This document shows positions 12,401-27,400 of a stretch of 64,000 nt of DNA, piece after piece. This DNA is from Epiperipatus broadwayi (Eukaryota > Onychophora > Udeonychophora > Euonychophora > Peripatidae): positions 744,001 through 808,000 of the forward strand of contig JAQFVV010000322.1 in assembly GCA_028023455.1 (NCBI GenBank). The letters are read 5' to 3'. The notes under the pieces were generated by a model. It was not told the DNA's origin. It ran no database searches and worked only from the letters and a program-made list of their open reading frames with translations. The position numbers and the translations under genes are program-made. Position 1 is the stretch's first letter. Each line of letters begins with the position of its first letter.

Positions 12401-15400
12401 GAATATTAATTTGGATTTAAAGGTAAGATAAATGATTTTTTATTTTTATTTTATAATTTTAATAAAATATGTTATTACACATAATGGACTCTTGATACAT
12501 TGTAAACACATGCATTATTTTTCCATATTCATCATCTATCTTTCATTTTGAAATCATCTCTATAGAAATACCATCATTTTTTATTGATTAATTATTTTTT
12601 GAACTGTTTTATTTTTTTTACACTTTTCATTGTAGCAACACAATATTTTTATTTTTCCACATATATATATATTTAATTAGTAACAACATTTTTCCAAAAA
12701 AAAAAAAAACTATCATATTGTCCTTTTTTTAATTGTTATAATTCTATGTTGCAGGAACTGATTGTTTAATTTTTTTTAAATATTAAAACAATGTTAATAC
12801 ATCGTCTAATTTCCCATTATGTTATTCATTTTTTTTTTTTTTATAAAAAAAGAGATTCTTAGTATTTGTCTGCAACTTTTGCCTTTCTTTTAAATTTATG
12901 TATTTTTTAGAAATCAATTGAATAATTTGTGTAAAGCAGATAAATGTCAATTTAATTTTTTAAAATTTTATTTATAAAATTAAAAAAACTAAGTTAATTA
13001 CTTTTTATAAAAAAATAATAAAGTAATCTTATCTAATATTATAATATATAGTAATTCTTATTTTCTAAGCATATATAATTATTGCTATATTTAATTATAT
13101 GTGCATATATATTTTATTTATACTGTATATATAAAAACACACACACAATCATACATGAGTTATACTTAAAGATAAAAGTAAAAATATGAATATTTTTTGC
13201 ATAGATAGTAGCATTGATTATGAAATTTAAATTATCACTAGATTTACTCTGTTTTGTAAGAGTATTGTCATATCTAGAACTAAGAACACAGATCAGAAGG
13301 ATGTGTACATAGTCTGACTTTGATGTGGTCTATCACTTTTCTTTTTGAATATCTAGCATTATCCAAGCTATGCACATGGAAGATAGATACATTAATCATT
13401 ACATAGTCAGACTCTAAATTGTTACGCAGTTCTTGATCAATGATATATGATTTGAATATTTAGAAGTAAGCAGATGACATCATTGTAGTCCTTAATAATC
13501 AAATTGGTTTAGAAATAATAGAAAATATTTTGTTCTAAAATTTGACAATGACATTAGTTCTCTGACTCAATATAAAAATTCATATAGCATAGCAACTTCA
13601 GCTGCTAGTATAGTTGCTTGAATTGTGCGAGTACATATTGGAGATTTCAAGTTTTATTAAATTATATTACAAATTGTTTAAAGTTAAATTTTTTATTTTA
13701 AAGTAAATTACTTCTCATAATCAAAATTGAAATCATTATTGTTATAATAAAAGGATAATAGTCTTTTCTACTACACTAATAATTATAATATATTCTCCAA
13801 GACAATGTATAAAAACTTATGGACTAAAGAGATGGATGGTGATCATGTGATGTTTAGTGGTTTAACTTATGGACTACTTGTAGTTCTACAGATGGACAAG
13901 ATTTAGTTGACATTTAAAAAAAAAGTGAAAGATAATGATATACAAAATTGAAGTGTGCAAATATAAACTATTATAAATTGTCATTTATTAGTCATATAAA
14001 TAAGACACCTTTCTAATTAATGATTAATAGTAGATTGTTGATGTCTTTTTTAATGAAATGTTAATTATCAGAAAGTCACATCATAAATTAGATTTAATAA
14101 ATCTATGAAATCAGTTCGATTACAAAATATTTATTGAGGGCACTAATGAAGCACTATGTTTAAAATAAATTTTTAGATTAGGTTTCATTTAAGATGAATT
14201 TGTAAAATGTAATTTATGTGTGATTTTATTTATAAAGTAAGATTATTTTCCTCAGATAAATTGGAATCAATATATATATATTTTTAAAATCTGTGTTTAA
14301 TTTTCGTCATCTTTTTAACCCACCCCTCCCTCAAAAAATATTTTTGCAGTGTTTATTTGACATTTAGATGAATTCACCGTTAGCAATGATCAAATTGTGG
14401 CAATTGGATTGCTTAAAGATAGATAAATATACTTATGTGGAAATGAATCAAATTTGATATAGTGGCTTATTTTAGTTATTTGAAAGATGTATATGAAGAA
14501 ATTTTTTTAGAGAAAAATATAATCAGACATTAAATATAATTTTTCTAATAACACTCATTCTAAGGGGTGTGATAATGAATGCATACAATGCAATTGAAAA
14601 TATTGTAACAAATCAAGATGACTTATTGTAAGAAATTTAAATTAATGATGATGCAATTCACAATATAAGATTTGAGCTGAGATGTATGAATTGGAAACAC
14701 CGAAGACTATAGCAGTTATGAAGATTATAATGTAAATAAGTACACTAGTGCAAATAAAGAAGGTAAAGTTGTATTGTAACCAAATAGGGTAATATAATCT
14801 GTTGTATATATTTTACGAAATAATTGTGATTTTTTGCAAAATTTGTCTTTTTTGAACAAATAAGTAGTACCAGAGTTTGGTGCAATTATTCTGTATGAGT
14901 TCCTGTAAATATATTACTAAATTAGCTTTTTTTAAATGATAGTAAGATAAAAATAAAAGATTTCTAATTTTTTATTAGATATTCTCAATGGTTTTTAAAC
15001 TTGAAGATTATATGTAAAAGATCTTTATATATTGAGATTTTAAAAAAAAATCTCAAATGAACAATCACTCCAGCATCTATTGTCTATAAATATGTGTCAT
15101 CTCAAATGAACAATCACTCCAGCATCTATTGTCTATAAATATGTGTCACTTTAGATTTCATGTTTTTGTTTTCCATATGTCATAGCATCGGCCAGGAGGC
15201 AAACCCACAACTGTTTGCACTCAACTACTTGCAGCTGCGATGACCTCTTGGCTAACAATGCTTGACAGGGTAGATTTCATGTTTTAGATGACATTAAGAA
15301 TTTCTAAAAATTAAATAAAACTAACATAGGATCTATTAGATTATGCGTTCTAGATATTCTTCTTCAAATGTATGATATCAATTACTTGATAATATAAGGA

Positions 15401-18400
15401 AGTGTTGGTGTGTAATTATTTTGATATGCTCTAAAATTAGACTAATTCTGAGTTATATCTGATAACAATTAAAATTTTAAATGAGACTTGTGAAATAATC
15501 ACTCATTATTTGAGTGGGAATTGTTTGCAGAAAAAATGCTATCATTTTTTTTGTAAATAATCAGCTAATCTAGTAAACATTTTGAAATTATCTTGAAACA
15601 GAAAGCAACTTGTTGAGACTAGTAAATATATAGAACAAAACATTCCACTGATTACCTTTGAAATTTAACTAGAGTAGAAATACTACTGGATTTTAATATT
15701 GCAAATAAACTTTCTTGACTATGTACTAAATTATGTAAAGTGTATATAGCACAAAATATTGTTTCTGTGATATTAATAGCATTGTAACTTTAGTGAGTGC
15801 TCTAATCATTGGAGATGAATTCATAATGGCATATAATTGTTTTTTTTTTTTTTTAATATTTGGTTATTCAATGTTACTGCTTGACTAGCAAGTACTTGAC
15901 CTTCAATTTCAACATTATGCAATTTGATGTCTCATTGTATAATGTGAGTGGGTAAATCACATCATCCTGATAGCTAATTGTATTGATAACTGCATTTTTA
16001 TGAAGGATCGTGCAGCAGGCAGTCCTCGCATGACAGTTGTCTGATTTGAATCAAACTGAATAAAAAATATTTTATTTCTTTCTTCTAAGAATTTTTTGAA
16101 CAAGTAGGTCATATTCTTTGAGGACAAGTTTGATTTAACTGATGATTCATTTTATTAACTTGTTCATGAGTAAAGCATGGCTCAAATTTACTGGTGATAG
16201 AAAAAATCTGAGTTGAAGATTTGGAATGGATATTAGAATTCTACTGTCAAAATGTTAAGGATGTTCTTTGTTGCTGAGCTATAATAATTACTATGACCAC
16301 TACCCACTATTTGAGTATTGATTCTATATGTGTTACAAATTAATTTTTCAATGTCATCATTTTTATAAATATTTAAACATAATTGGTCAATTAGCTATAA
16401 TTTTTGTATAAGAATTATTTATTTTTTTTCATAAATTCAAAATGATGCTTCTATTAATTACTAATCTGTTACATTTGTTCTAATGCAAGCTTAATTATTA
16501 TTTGTTATATTAACTTTATGTGAAAACCCAATGAAAAAAAAGTTTTAAAATATTTATTTTAAGGGTAATGTCAAGATTAATAAATTTGGACTTTTTTATA
16601 TTACTGATCATGGCAATGATGTTGCCTTTCCTATTGGGTAAGTAGTCAATTTTTTTTAACAATTAATTGTTTGTGAACATTAAGCAATAGTTTTATAAAT
16701 GCAGTTTATTCACTTTACTTTGAACACTTTTTAGCAAAAATCCTTTTATTGTATATATTTGCATACATTATCTTTTCGACTGTCCTGCAGAGTGGATAAA
16801 TTGCATTTATATAAGATATTACAGCAAAATAAAGTAACTGGTGAATTTGGATAGTTTTATAAATGTATATCTGCATATACAGGTTGAACTAATATGCTTT
16901 ACACAAAATTCTATTCCATATGAAAGATTTCAATCACTATCAAAATAAATATGGAAATAATATTATCTAATATGTGGAACATGAAATAATAGTTAATAAA
17001 AAGGATGAGTAATGTAAACTTAGACATAAGTGCATTAAAAACCTATACAATTTTTCAGTGGAGCAAAATTGAAGACTGTTTACAAGTATTTTTAAATGTG
17101 TTGTGGCACAGTGCATTTGGTCAACCATTAAAAAGTTGTTATCTGCATTAATTTATTATTTTTAAACTTTTATTTTTTTCCTAAAATATTCTGTACCCCC
17201 CCCCACTTTATTTTAATGAAAAAATTAATCAAGTATAACTTGCCTATCTTCTCTTTGTGTAAATTATTTTTTCAAAGTTTATGATTATTATTTTTTCAAA
17301 TTTATTTGACACTGAATTATCTTTTTTACTATTTTTCATACAACGACACTTAATTAAAAAAAAAAAAATCTTATATTGACTAAAAATGATGAAGACTAGA
17401 ATCGATTTAAGATTTTTAATGAGCTGTTTTTATAAATAATTATTATTAATTGTGTGTGAGAGGTTTTTCACTACCATCTAGTTATCATTTAACTTATTAT
17501 CTATTAGAAAGTAATCTTCTTAGCTGAAAATAGTTATTCATAAAAATTAGACAAAAGAAGCTACTAATACTATTATGATTATTATTAGTTAAAAAATTAT
17601 TGACTGTATTCTTGCCTAGATTGTGTTGTTGCAAAACAATGATCTGAAATACTGATCCTTGAAAAGTTAAGAAAAATATATTATTCTATCCTGAATTCAA
17701 TGCAAATTTTACAGAGATTATTCACATATCACAAAACAATAAATGTTATTTTAATTACAGTAACATAACAATTGAATTGTGATTACTATAGTTGCCTTTT
17801 TTAATTTTAGGTGATTAAATGATTGCTTTAGCAAGTAGATTAATAATAGCCTTAACTTCAGGAGAAAATTACATATATAGAGTTGTGCTCAGAACTGTCA
17901 GATGTATTTTTGTTTCTTGCCTGCTAAAGAATGATAAAATTTAATTTGTGGTGTCAAGAAATTCCATTAGAGATTCATAATTTGCCAAAAATATAAGAGA
18001 AAAACAGAAATAAGTCATTTTTTTTGGTTATTTTGAATGAAGTCTTATATTGAAATTCTGTATTATTTTCTTGGGCTACTGATCTGATTTAGGTCTCTGT
18101 CAGTTAAGCAATTTAAATATGCGACTGTACAAATTGATTATGAATCAAATGAGAGAAATCACATTTTCATAAATGACATTATGTATGAGATGTGTTGAAA
18201 ATAAAATATTCTGAGAGCATTTAGGTGTGAATATTCAACCAGTTGAGCTTTTTGTTATTAATTAGTCCTTATTGCCTGAGGTTATTCAGTTAAAGCTCAA
18301 TCGAATCCATGATTTAAACAGTTAGATAAAAATAGTAGCCTAAATGGAAACCAACTAGAGAATTATCCTACCACCATATAGATTGAATCATCGGCAGAGA

Positions 18401-21400
18401 AAATGTTAATAGAATTTAAAGTGCTCATCACATATAAAAAATGGAAATAGATTATGCATAGTTTAATATTAGATATGGACTTTAAAAGTTCAAATATATC
18501 TAGAATGTTTTTTGTATAACTGAATGCCTGTTTAAAAAAATCCTTTTACCTCTTTTTGTTCATCTATCATGATCTTATTTAATGGATTATTCTTACACAT
18601 CAAATAGATAGATTGAAATGTAGTAATTTCTAATATAATAAAAAATAATTAATAAACATTTATAGAAAATGGTAATTTTAAATGTGTGCTTATGATTTAT
18701 AAAATAGATTTGTAATGATGTATATCAATAAATGCAAAAGAATGATGTTTGGCATTTGGAAAGCATATGTGAACTGACTTATCTGATAAAATGCATTTTG
18801 CAAGTCATTGGCATCATAATTGTTTGGGGGAAAAATTTATTGATCATTTTTGATTTATAAATTACATTTCTAATATATTTTCCAAAACTTTTCAGTAATT
18901 CAATTTGAATTTTTATGCATTTTCTAGTTTTAGTTTGTTATATCTTAATTACAGTTATTATAACCTGATCCACTACTATTATGCAATCCATTACATCTTT
19001 GCTTATTTTACTTTTTCTTTTATTATGAAGGCTTACTTATATTTTATTTATTATTTTTCATAATAAAGTGCTGTTTTTTTGAACTAATTGGTGTTACATT
19101 CATGTGATATTGTTCTATCAAAAATATTTTATTCTATTATAAATAAAATAAAATATATCATTGTTGAAGTAATTTTATTACATCAGTATATATATTTGAA
19201 ATACAGACATTCTTTACATACCTGGAGCCTAATTGTAAATATAGGGGATTTGAACTCAGACTTTCAAGCACCCTTCACCTATCCATACTATCTAATATCA
19301 CGGATACACATGACCACACACATGTAGAAAAGATAAATAATCACCAATATACATATTTTATGCTAAACCAGCACTCATCAGTTGGTCCAGATTATCATCT
19401 CCCACACATATATATAATCAGTGCTCAGTTTATATTAAGATAGCAAATCTTCTTACTTTAATGGACAGGCTTCAATCCACTCCAACCTCCAACTCTTCAG
19501 TTATCCATACTATTGAAAATCTGATGACAGAAAGCCCAAATCCCATGCTGATGTCAATATTATTGCCATGCCCATGTTGACCTTAAGTCGTTCTGATCCT
19601 CGCATATAAGACCTTATCCATTTAAATACATAGAAGAGGGATGGGGCAGGATATAGGCTTAATATGTAAATATTTGAAATACAGGCACTCTTCACATACC
19701 TGGAGCCTAATTGTAAATATAGGGGATTTGAACTCAGACTTTCAAGCACCCTTCAACTATCCATATTATCTCATACCACTGATACACATGGCCACATACA
19801 TGTAGAAAAGATAAATAGTCATCAGTATATGTTTTTCATGCTAAACCAGCACTCATATATATATAATCAGTGCTCAGTTTATATTAAGATAGCAAATCTT
19901 CATACTTTAATGGACAGGCTTCATTCCACTCCAACTTTCAACTCTTCAGCCATCCATACCATTGAAAATCTGATGATGGGAAGCCCAAATTCCATGCTGA
20001 TGCCAATATTATTGCCATGCCCATGTTGATCTCAAGTCATTTTGACTCCTAACATATATGACCATATCCATTTAAATACATATTTATAATTAGGCTCCAG
20101 CTATGTGAAGAGTGTCTGTATTTCAAATATTTACACATTAAGTCTGTATCCTGCCCATCCCTCTTCTCGTAATTAAATGGATAAGGTCCTATACATGAGG
20201 GTTCAGAATGACTTGAGGTCAACATGGGCATGGCAATAATATTGGCATTAGCATGGGATTTGGGCTTTCCATCATCAGATTTTTAGTGGTATGGCTGAAG
20301 AGTTGGAGATTGGAGTGGATTTAAATCTGTCCATTAAAGTATGAAGATTTGCTATCTTAATATAAACTGAGCACTGATTATATATATGCATGCAAGATGA
20401 TAATCTGGACCAACTGATAAATGTTGGTTTAGCATGAAATGCATATATTGGTTATTATATCTTTTCTACATGTATATGGTCATATGTATCAGTGGTATGA
20501 GATAGTATGGATAGTTGAAGGGTGCTTGAAAGTCTGAGTTCAAATCCCTTATATTTATATCAGTATATTTATTTTCTAATCATACTTATCAATTTTATCT
20601 ATTACATGTCTCTACGAAGTTTTAAGTTTACTATACAGGTTTTTATCTAGAATCAAAGTTAGACTATTCTTATTAAAATAATATTAGGAAATATCAAAGT
20701 TTTTGTTAGGAAAATGAATAGCTGAAGCAAAAAAAAAAAGAAAAGAAAAATGAAGTTTATTACTATTGATAATCTAATTGAATAATGTAAGAGGAATTTA
20801 TTTTTGTTATGTGATATAAAAAGAAAATTCAATTTAAGGAATTCATACTTCAATCATAAAATTGGTTAATGTGGCTATTGTTATGACTTTAAAAAAAAAA
20901 AAAAAAATGATAAAACTAACCAGTATCACAATAAATTTTTTTTAGTTAATATATTGCAGATAAGAAAATTGTAAAAGTAGAAAATGTTAGCAAAATTACA
21001 TTGCTTAATGTAATTTATGTATTTTTATGGATTGGAATAAGTTGAATGTGTATGTTAACTTCTCACCTGAAGGCAGGTAGAATAATCAGACAGTAGAGAA
21101 TTACAACCAGATAATAATATGTGCTTATTGTTAGCTATTCACTTAACAGGATTTATTTTAGTTTTCCTATTTTAAGTCTACATCTTAAACTTTAGTAATT
21201 TCTTGCATTATTATGATGTATTGATTAAAAATGTAAAATCAGCATTTCCATCTTTAAAACTTATTTAGAAAATGGAGTTAGGATTAGACGAAAGTTTGCA
21301 CAATTCACTATATGTGAAAGATAGTGCAGATAGTGATACTGCAGAATCTGGAGATTTGGATGTAAAATTGCATATATTGTTGTTGGTATTTCTTATATAT

Positions 21401-24400
21401 TTTTTGGAAAGTTACTTTATAAGTTGCGGTCATCTTTTGTTAAATACATAAATGATTATTAATTCTTAAGTTAGAATAAATATTTTTCTGGAATAAAATA
21501 CATAGAGACATTTCTTCTAATGCAGATCAAAATAAATTGGTAGAAATTTAGTATCATGTTATTAAAGTAATTAGTAAATAAAAAAAAAAAGAATGAAAAT
21601 TATTATAGATTAGAAAAGAATGGTTGAAGTTAGAGCATTTAAGTAGATTGATAACTGTATGAATTAGAAGAAAAAGATTGAAAATTGCAAAAATTAAAAC
21701 AGGCTTTTAAAAAAGTATGATAAAGTTATTTTACGAGTTTGTAAAATTAGAACTGAGGTGAGCTTTTAGTAAATAACTTAGCAAGTGCTGAAAGCTTAAG
21801 TAAAACAAACAAAAAAACTTTTAAAGAAAATTAGAAAAGATTATTTGAATTAAAATGTTTAATATTTGAGTATTAAGATTATTTTACATATTGAAAAAAA
21901 TAAGCCATTTTTTTAAAAGAATATTATAGTGATATATATCACAATATATGATGATATATATTACAGTAAATTGATCTATTTCCCTATTATTAATCATTTT
22001 CCTAATACTGATTCATTTTTTATCATCTATACAATTTTTGTTATGTGCTAGATTTTAAATCAATCTATTCTTAGTCAGAATAATGCAAAACCTGCTAAAT
22101 TTAATACCCTATGTTTTACATTCCATTACTGTTGTTTACATCCAAATATCAATTAATGTACTGTTTACAATGCAAAGTCACTTCCCTGAAATTCTAAATT
22201 TTCTAACAGTCTCATCTACAGACATCCACAGTGAAGCTGTGAATTATGCTTAATTAAAGTACATGATTTCAATTATACATTACTCAAAAAATTGTAATCA
22301 AACAACAAAAATATAAATAAACAAACAAAAAGGTCATTAAAATTTGCAAATTCTATACATTTTACAATCTTGAGCAAACATTTTCTGTTACTGAGCACCA
22401 TACATGATCATGCTTAAAAAAAAAAAAATTGTAAATAAATTTTAATTTATGCTAACAGCCATTTTTCTGTCTAGGACCATTGAAAATAATCATATTCATT
22501 AATAAAATTTATTTGGTTTATGTAGAAAACATATAATTTTTTTTTCTTCATTTATTATCTTTTCTGAATTTGATGTGTAGTATTTTGTATAAGAAAATAT
22601 TTTCTAAGCATAATTCTAAAAATCTTACAAAATTTAAAAATATTGTTAAAGTTAATACAGACTTAAAAAATCATCAAAACAATTAGAGAAATCATAATTT
22701 CTTGATAAAGAGATTAATCTATTGTGTTTTCATAAAAGTTATCGGAAAAAAAAATCACCCACAGCATAATTATTTGCGATGAAGTAATTAAGTTTTCATC
22801 TTTTTTTCAGTGAATGAAAAATATGTATGAATTGTGTCTCCTAAAGTTATTATTAATAACTATATTATTATTATTTTTAAAATTTTTTGTTTATACTGTA
22901 ATTTTAATTTATATATGCATACTATACATATAAAAAAGCATCTGTGTTATATATATGTATTTGTTGAAAAGTATTGTATACAAACATTACATATTTTATT
23001 TTATTAAGTGTTTATCAGCAAAACATGAGCTATTATACGTAATATACATTTGTATGAAAGACGGGTTTGGAACAAAATGTAGTGCAATTCATGTTTCCAT
23101 TGTAATTAATTCCTTAATTAACAGTACATTAAAATAATATCAAACTTAATCTTAAACATAAATAAATATTGGAATGCATACACAATGATATACCCTCTTA
23201 AACTCAGAAGATGTATTTTTAAGTCAGTGTTTTATTACTTAAACAACTATCTAATGGAAAATTCAGATCTTAGTTTGAGTCAAAATGTTCATCACTCTAT
23301 CTTTTTATCAAGTAGAATGGGTTTGTTCCATATTGATACCACAGAGATAAAGAAACAATTTCTATTTTAATATGTAGGTTACAAATCTATAGGAACACTA
23401 TAGCCACTATTATGTATTTTAACATAGTATCCTTAAATGCTCAGATTAACATAATGGAGAGAGAATTTTTTCCAAATATTAGAATCTTGATATATATTAT
23501 TATGTTTATTGTATAATTTTTAAAATACCATATTGCCTTTAAAACTACTTTTTCTAAATTCATCATTTTTCTTCAATAAAATTAAAAATATTAAAGTAAG
23601 ACATCAAGAATAATTTCTACTAGATGTTTATGCAACGACATGGAATCTTATTTTGCTCACCCTGGAGAATAAAAACAAATCAAATAGTCTAAATATACTT
23701 TCTTTTATGCAGTAACAATTGTAAAGAATGGTAGATTGAGTAATTTAATCTATACCTTTCTTGCATTCACTAATTTTGTAATACAGATGAATTTATAATT
23801 ATTTTTTCATATGTAGTTAACAGTAATGTAGTTAATGTAAATTTCTGGCTGTATTTATTCACTTATAATCATAATTTATGTAATTTATTGTCAATAAACT
23901 ATACTTATTATTTAGAGATTTAATTATTTTTATTAATCATTTTTCTTGCACTTTTCACAGTGTTTTTTATTAATTAAAATGTTTATCAGTTTAATAAATA
24001 AAATATTAAAATTTATAATTTATATTTATAAAGAGAGAATAGTATATATATAAAAAAATAATAAGTGTAATTTTGTTTGGAAAAATGTTTTTGTGTTTAT
24101 AAACAATAATAATTATTTACAAATGCAAAATAATTTTGATATTTTAAAAGATAAACAATATTATTAATTAAAATGGCATATTTTAAAATTAGTAAAGTTT
24201 TTTTTAAAAATATTAATTAGCTTTAAATTATTGATTTTAAATGATTGTATGAAAATTATATTTCTAAAAATTTTTTTTTATGTGTGAATATAAAACAAAC
24301 ATGTATATAGTGTTAATTAATAAAGTTTGAGTTTTGAAAAATAACTTAATACTTAAAAATTAAATAAAATTATAATGTATATTTAGATATACAAATTTAT

Positions 24401-27400
24401 AAGATAGATTAAAAAATATTATATAAATTAAACATTATAAAAATATGGTTTATAAAAATATTAAAATAAGCTTTTGTGTGTATAATTTAATATAATTGTA
24501 CAACTTTGAAGAAGACCCAAATGTCAGATGTTTAATAAAAAGGATTGTGAGAAGTGCAAGGAGGAAAGATTTATTTAAAATAAGCAATTCAAAATGTATG
24601 AAAGAGTATTAAATATCGTAGCCATTTTTAATTATTAAGCAAATTCTTTAAATTAATTTTATTGTTAAAATCAATTATGTAATCATTTTTTTACTGGTTA
24701 AAGTTGATATAATTATTATTATTTTAGTGTTCCTAAATATTTAGCTCCTGAAGTTCTTGCATCTGGGCCTAGTGTACATACAACATCTTATGCCACAGAG
24801 TATCATTTTAATAAAGCATGTCCCCTCTCAGGTTGCAAAGCAGATATATGGTCTTTAGGGATAATTATAACAGAACTTGCACTAGTAAGTACTTACATAT
24901 TAAATTATTTAATATCTATAAATTTTAATATTTTGAATGAATTTTAATTTAAATGTTGGCCTTTGGTTTAAAATATTATAAATTAAATCTAAAGGTAAGC
25001 ACTGTTTTTTTACATTAATTATTAAGAAAGTTATTTAGAAAAATAAAAAAAAATAGTTTTAGAGAGTATATTGTTTTCCAAAGTTTTTACAATAGTAAAA
25101 TAAAAGTATAAATCCAATAAAATATCACTGAACTTATCACATGATTCTAGCTTACATTATTAATGTTATAGCAGCATAATTTTTCATCATGTCTATGTCA
25201 CTTACTGTAAGCGTAAGTGGCATAGAAGTGGTGAAAAATTATTGTTGCTATAACAGCAATATGTAAGCAAAAGTCATGTGATGGAATAAGGTATTTTATT
25301 GGTTTATACTAATTCCGGGCCTTAGGATAGAGGTGGTCATAGTTAACAAGAAACTAAGAATACCATAATATGTAGAAATTGAATTGGTTTCATATTTATA
25401 TGACGATGTAAGTAAGTTGATTAAATTGAAAACATCTACATGTTTTTTAGTTTGGGTTGATAGTTTAACAGAGAAGTAAAAGAGAAGTTCTGAAAGAAGG
25501 GTGCATTAGATTTTAAAGGTGCAAGGGTGCTGGTTCTAGATTTAAAACTGTCCATTGATAAAAGCCATAAACTTGAAACTAGTCTGGGAATATTGAGTAG
25601 GACAGCACAGGATAGAGATTTAATAAGCACTATCATATAATATTTATTATTACTTACTTAAAGCTTATAATAAGTGGCAGAAAAATTATGCTGCTAAAAT
25701 AAAAGTAAATAATCAAATGGCTTAATTGCTTAGGAGTTTATAAGAAGTTTTAAGACTGAAAATGGTAGAGCTGACCACTGCATCATACTCATATATGTGA
25801 TGTGATGTGATGTATTATGGCTTCTCCTTAAACGAAGTCAAGAATATCTCAGCAATTATGCCCAGATAAACCTGTTAGCCACTTTACTTTACGTTCCCCA
25901 CTCTAAATTTACCCATAATCTGCTCTATCCCATTTCCACAACATAATTTTTGTCAACTCTATAACCTTTATATCTAAATCCTCCTTATCTTTTCCCAAAC
26001 CCAGCATAAAAACCAATAATTCACTTTCTGTATAATCACTCTTTTCATATTTATTTTTCCACAGCTTTATTATATGTACCCTTTCTGTTTTCAAACATTT
26101 ACATTCAATTAACAAATGCCTAATATTTTCTATTCCTTCCTTACATAATTTACAAAATAAATCACCCATATCTTTCCATTTACATGTATATCTTTTGTAG
26201 CTAAAGATCCCGTTCGAGCCTTAAACAATAAACTACTTTCCTTACTATTATCATATATTAACTCACACCTAATATTCTGTTTATTTCTATATATATTTAA
26301 ACTCTTTTTTACTCTACATACTAGTTCTCCATCTCTCTAACTCCCTATTCTTTATTAATAAATCTATTATTTTATCCCATTCCTTACCATTATTAACACT
26401 CAACAATCCTCCTAACACAATCATTCCATCTTACAAATATACTGATATAAATTCTTTATCCAAATCTTTTGCATACCACATTACCTTTCTCACCCATCTT
26501 GTTACCTGCCCTTTACTCATAACCCAATTAAATACTATTTTGGCTATTCTTTTATTATCCATAAACTGCAATCTACCAAACATTTTCATTTTACTTTTTG
26601 CATCTCTCATATGAAAACTTGACCATCCCATTTCTCATTGAATTGCCTCCCTTGCTGTCCATACTTCTGCATCCAATGCATGTCTTCCTACTTCCCTTTG
26701 AGCTTTTTCTAAGTAATTTAATATATTTTTACTAACATATAATGCATCATTACCATATGTTAATCCTGCTACTGCAACTCCTTTCCATATAATTCTAGCT
26801 ACATCATATTTATTATATGAAAACACTGTTAATTTCTTTATCAATCCCTTTCTTTTCTTTGCTTCATTTATCAATTTTTTCTCCCATTCATCCAAATAAT
26901 TTTTCTGATTACTTAAAATAATTTCCAAATAACTATATCTATTCACCACACTTAACTTAATATCTCCCAATAAAAATTCTACATCTTCTCTTTCCCCAGT
27001 ATTAACCATCATTATATTTGATTTTTCTTCACTAAATTTAATCCCCATCTCTTTACCCACCCTTGCACATGTCCTTAACATAACTTCCATATCTTCTCTT
27101 TTTTCTGCACACAAAAATATATCATCTGCAAAAAAAAAGACCTGATAAAATATATACTTTCTTACTACCTATTAACAGTATCTCTATCCCTCTTCCTAAT
27201 CTTTCTATTGCTCTTTCCATTTCACTCAAATACAATACAAATAAAATAGGTGACATAGGGCATCCTTGCCTTAGTCCCACCCCATTTTTAACTTTAATTG
27301 ATTCTATATTTCCTAATTGATATATATAATAATTATTTTCATATAATTTCTTAATAATATCTATTAAAGTTTCATCCATTTCCAAATTTGCTAAACTTAT

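Noticed and set aside
19088-20231. Several 60-79-codon frames on both strands
   Set aside because: They are different readings of the same 480-bp repeat copies and are not conserved between copies.
20480-20550. tRNA-derived SINE head (B box GAGTTCAAATCCC)
   Set aside because: No convincing A box at the right distance and no cloverleaf; kept only as a remark in the repeat entry.
21929-21942. 14-nt perfect palindrome GTGATATATATCAC
   Set aside because: Too short and AT-rich to be more than chance in this composition.
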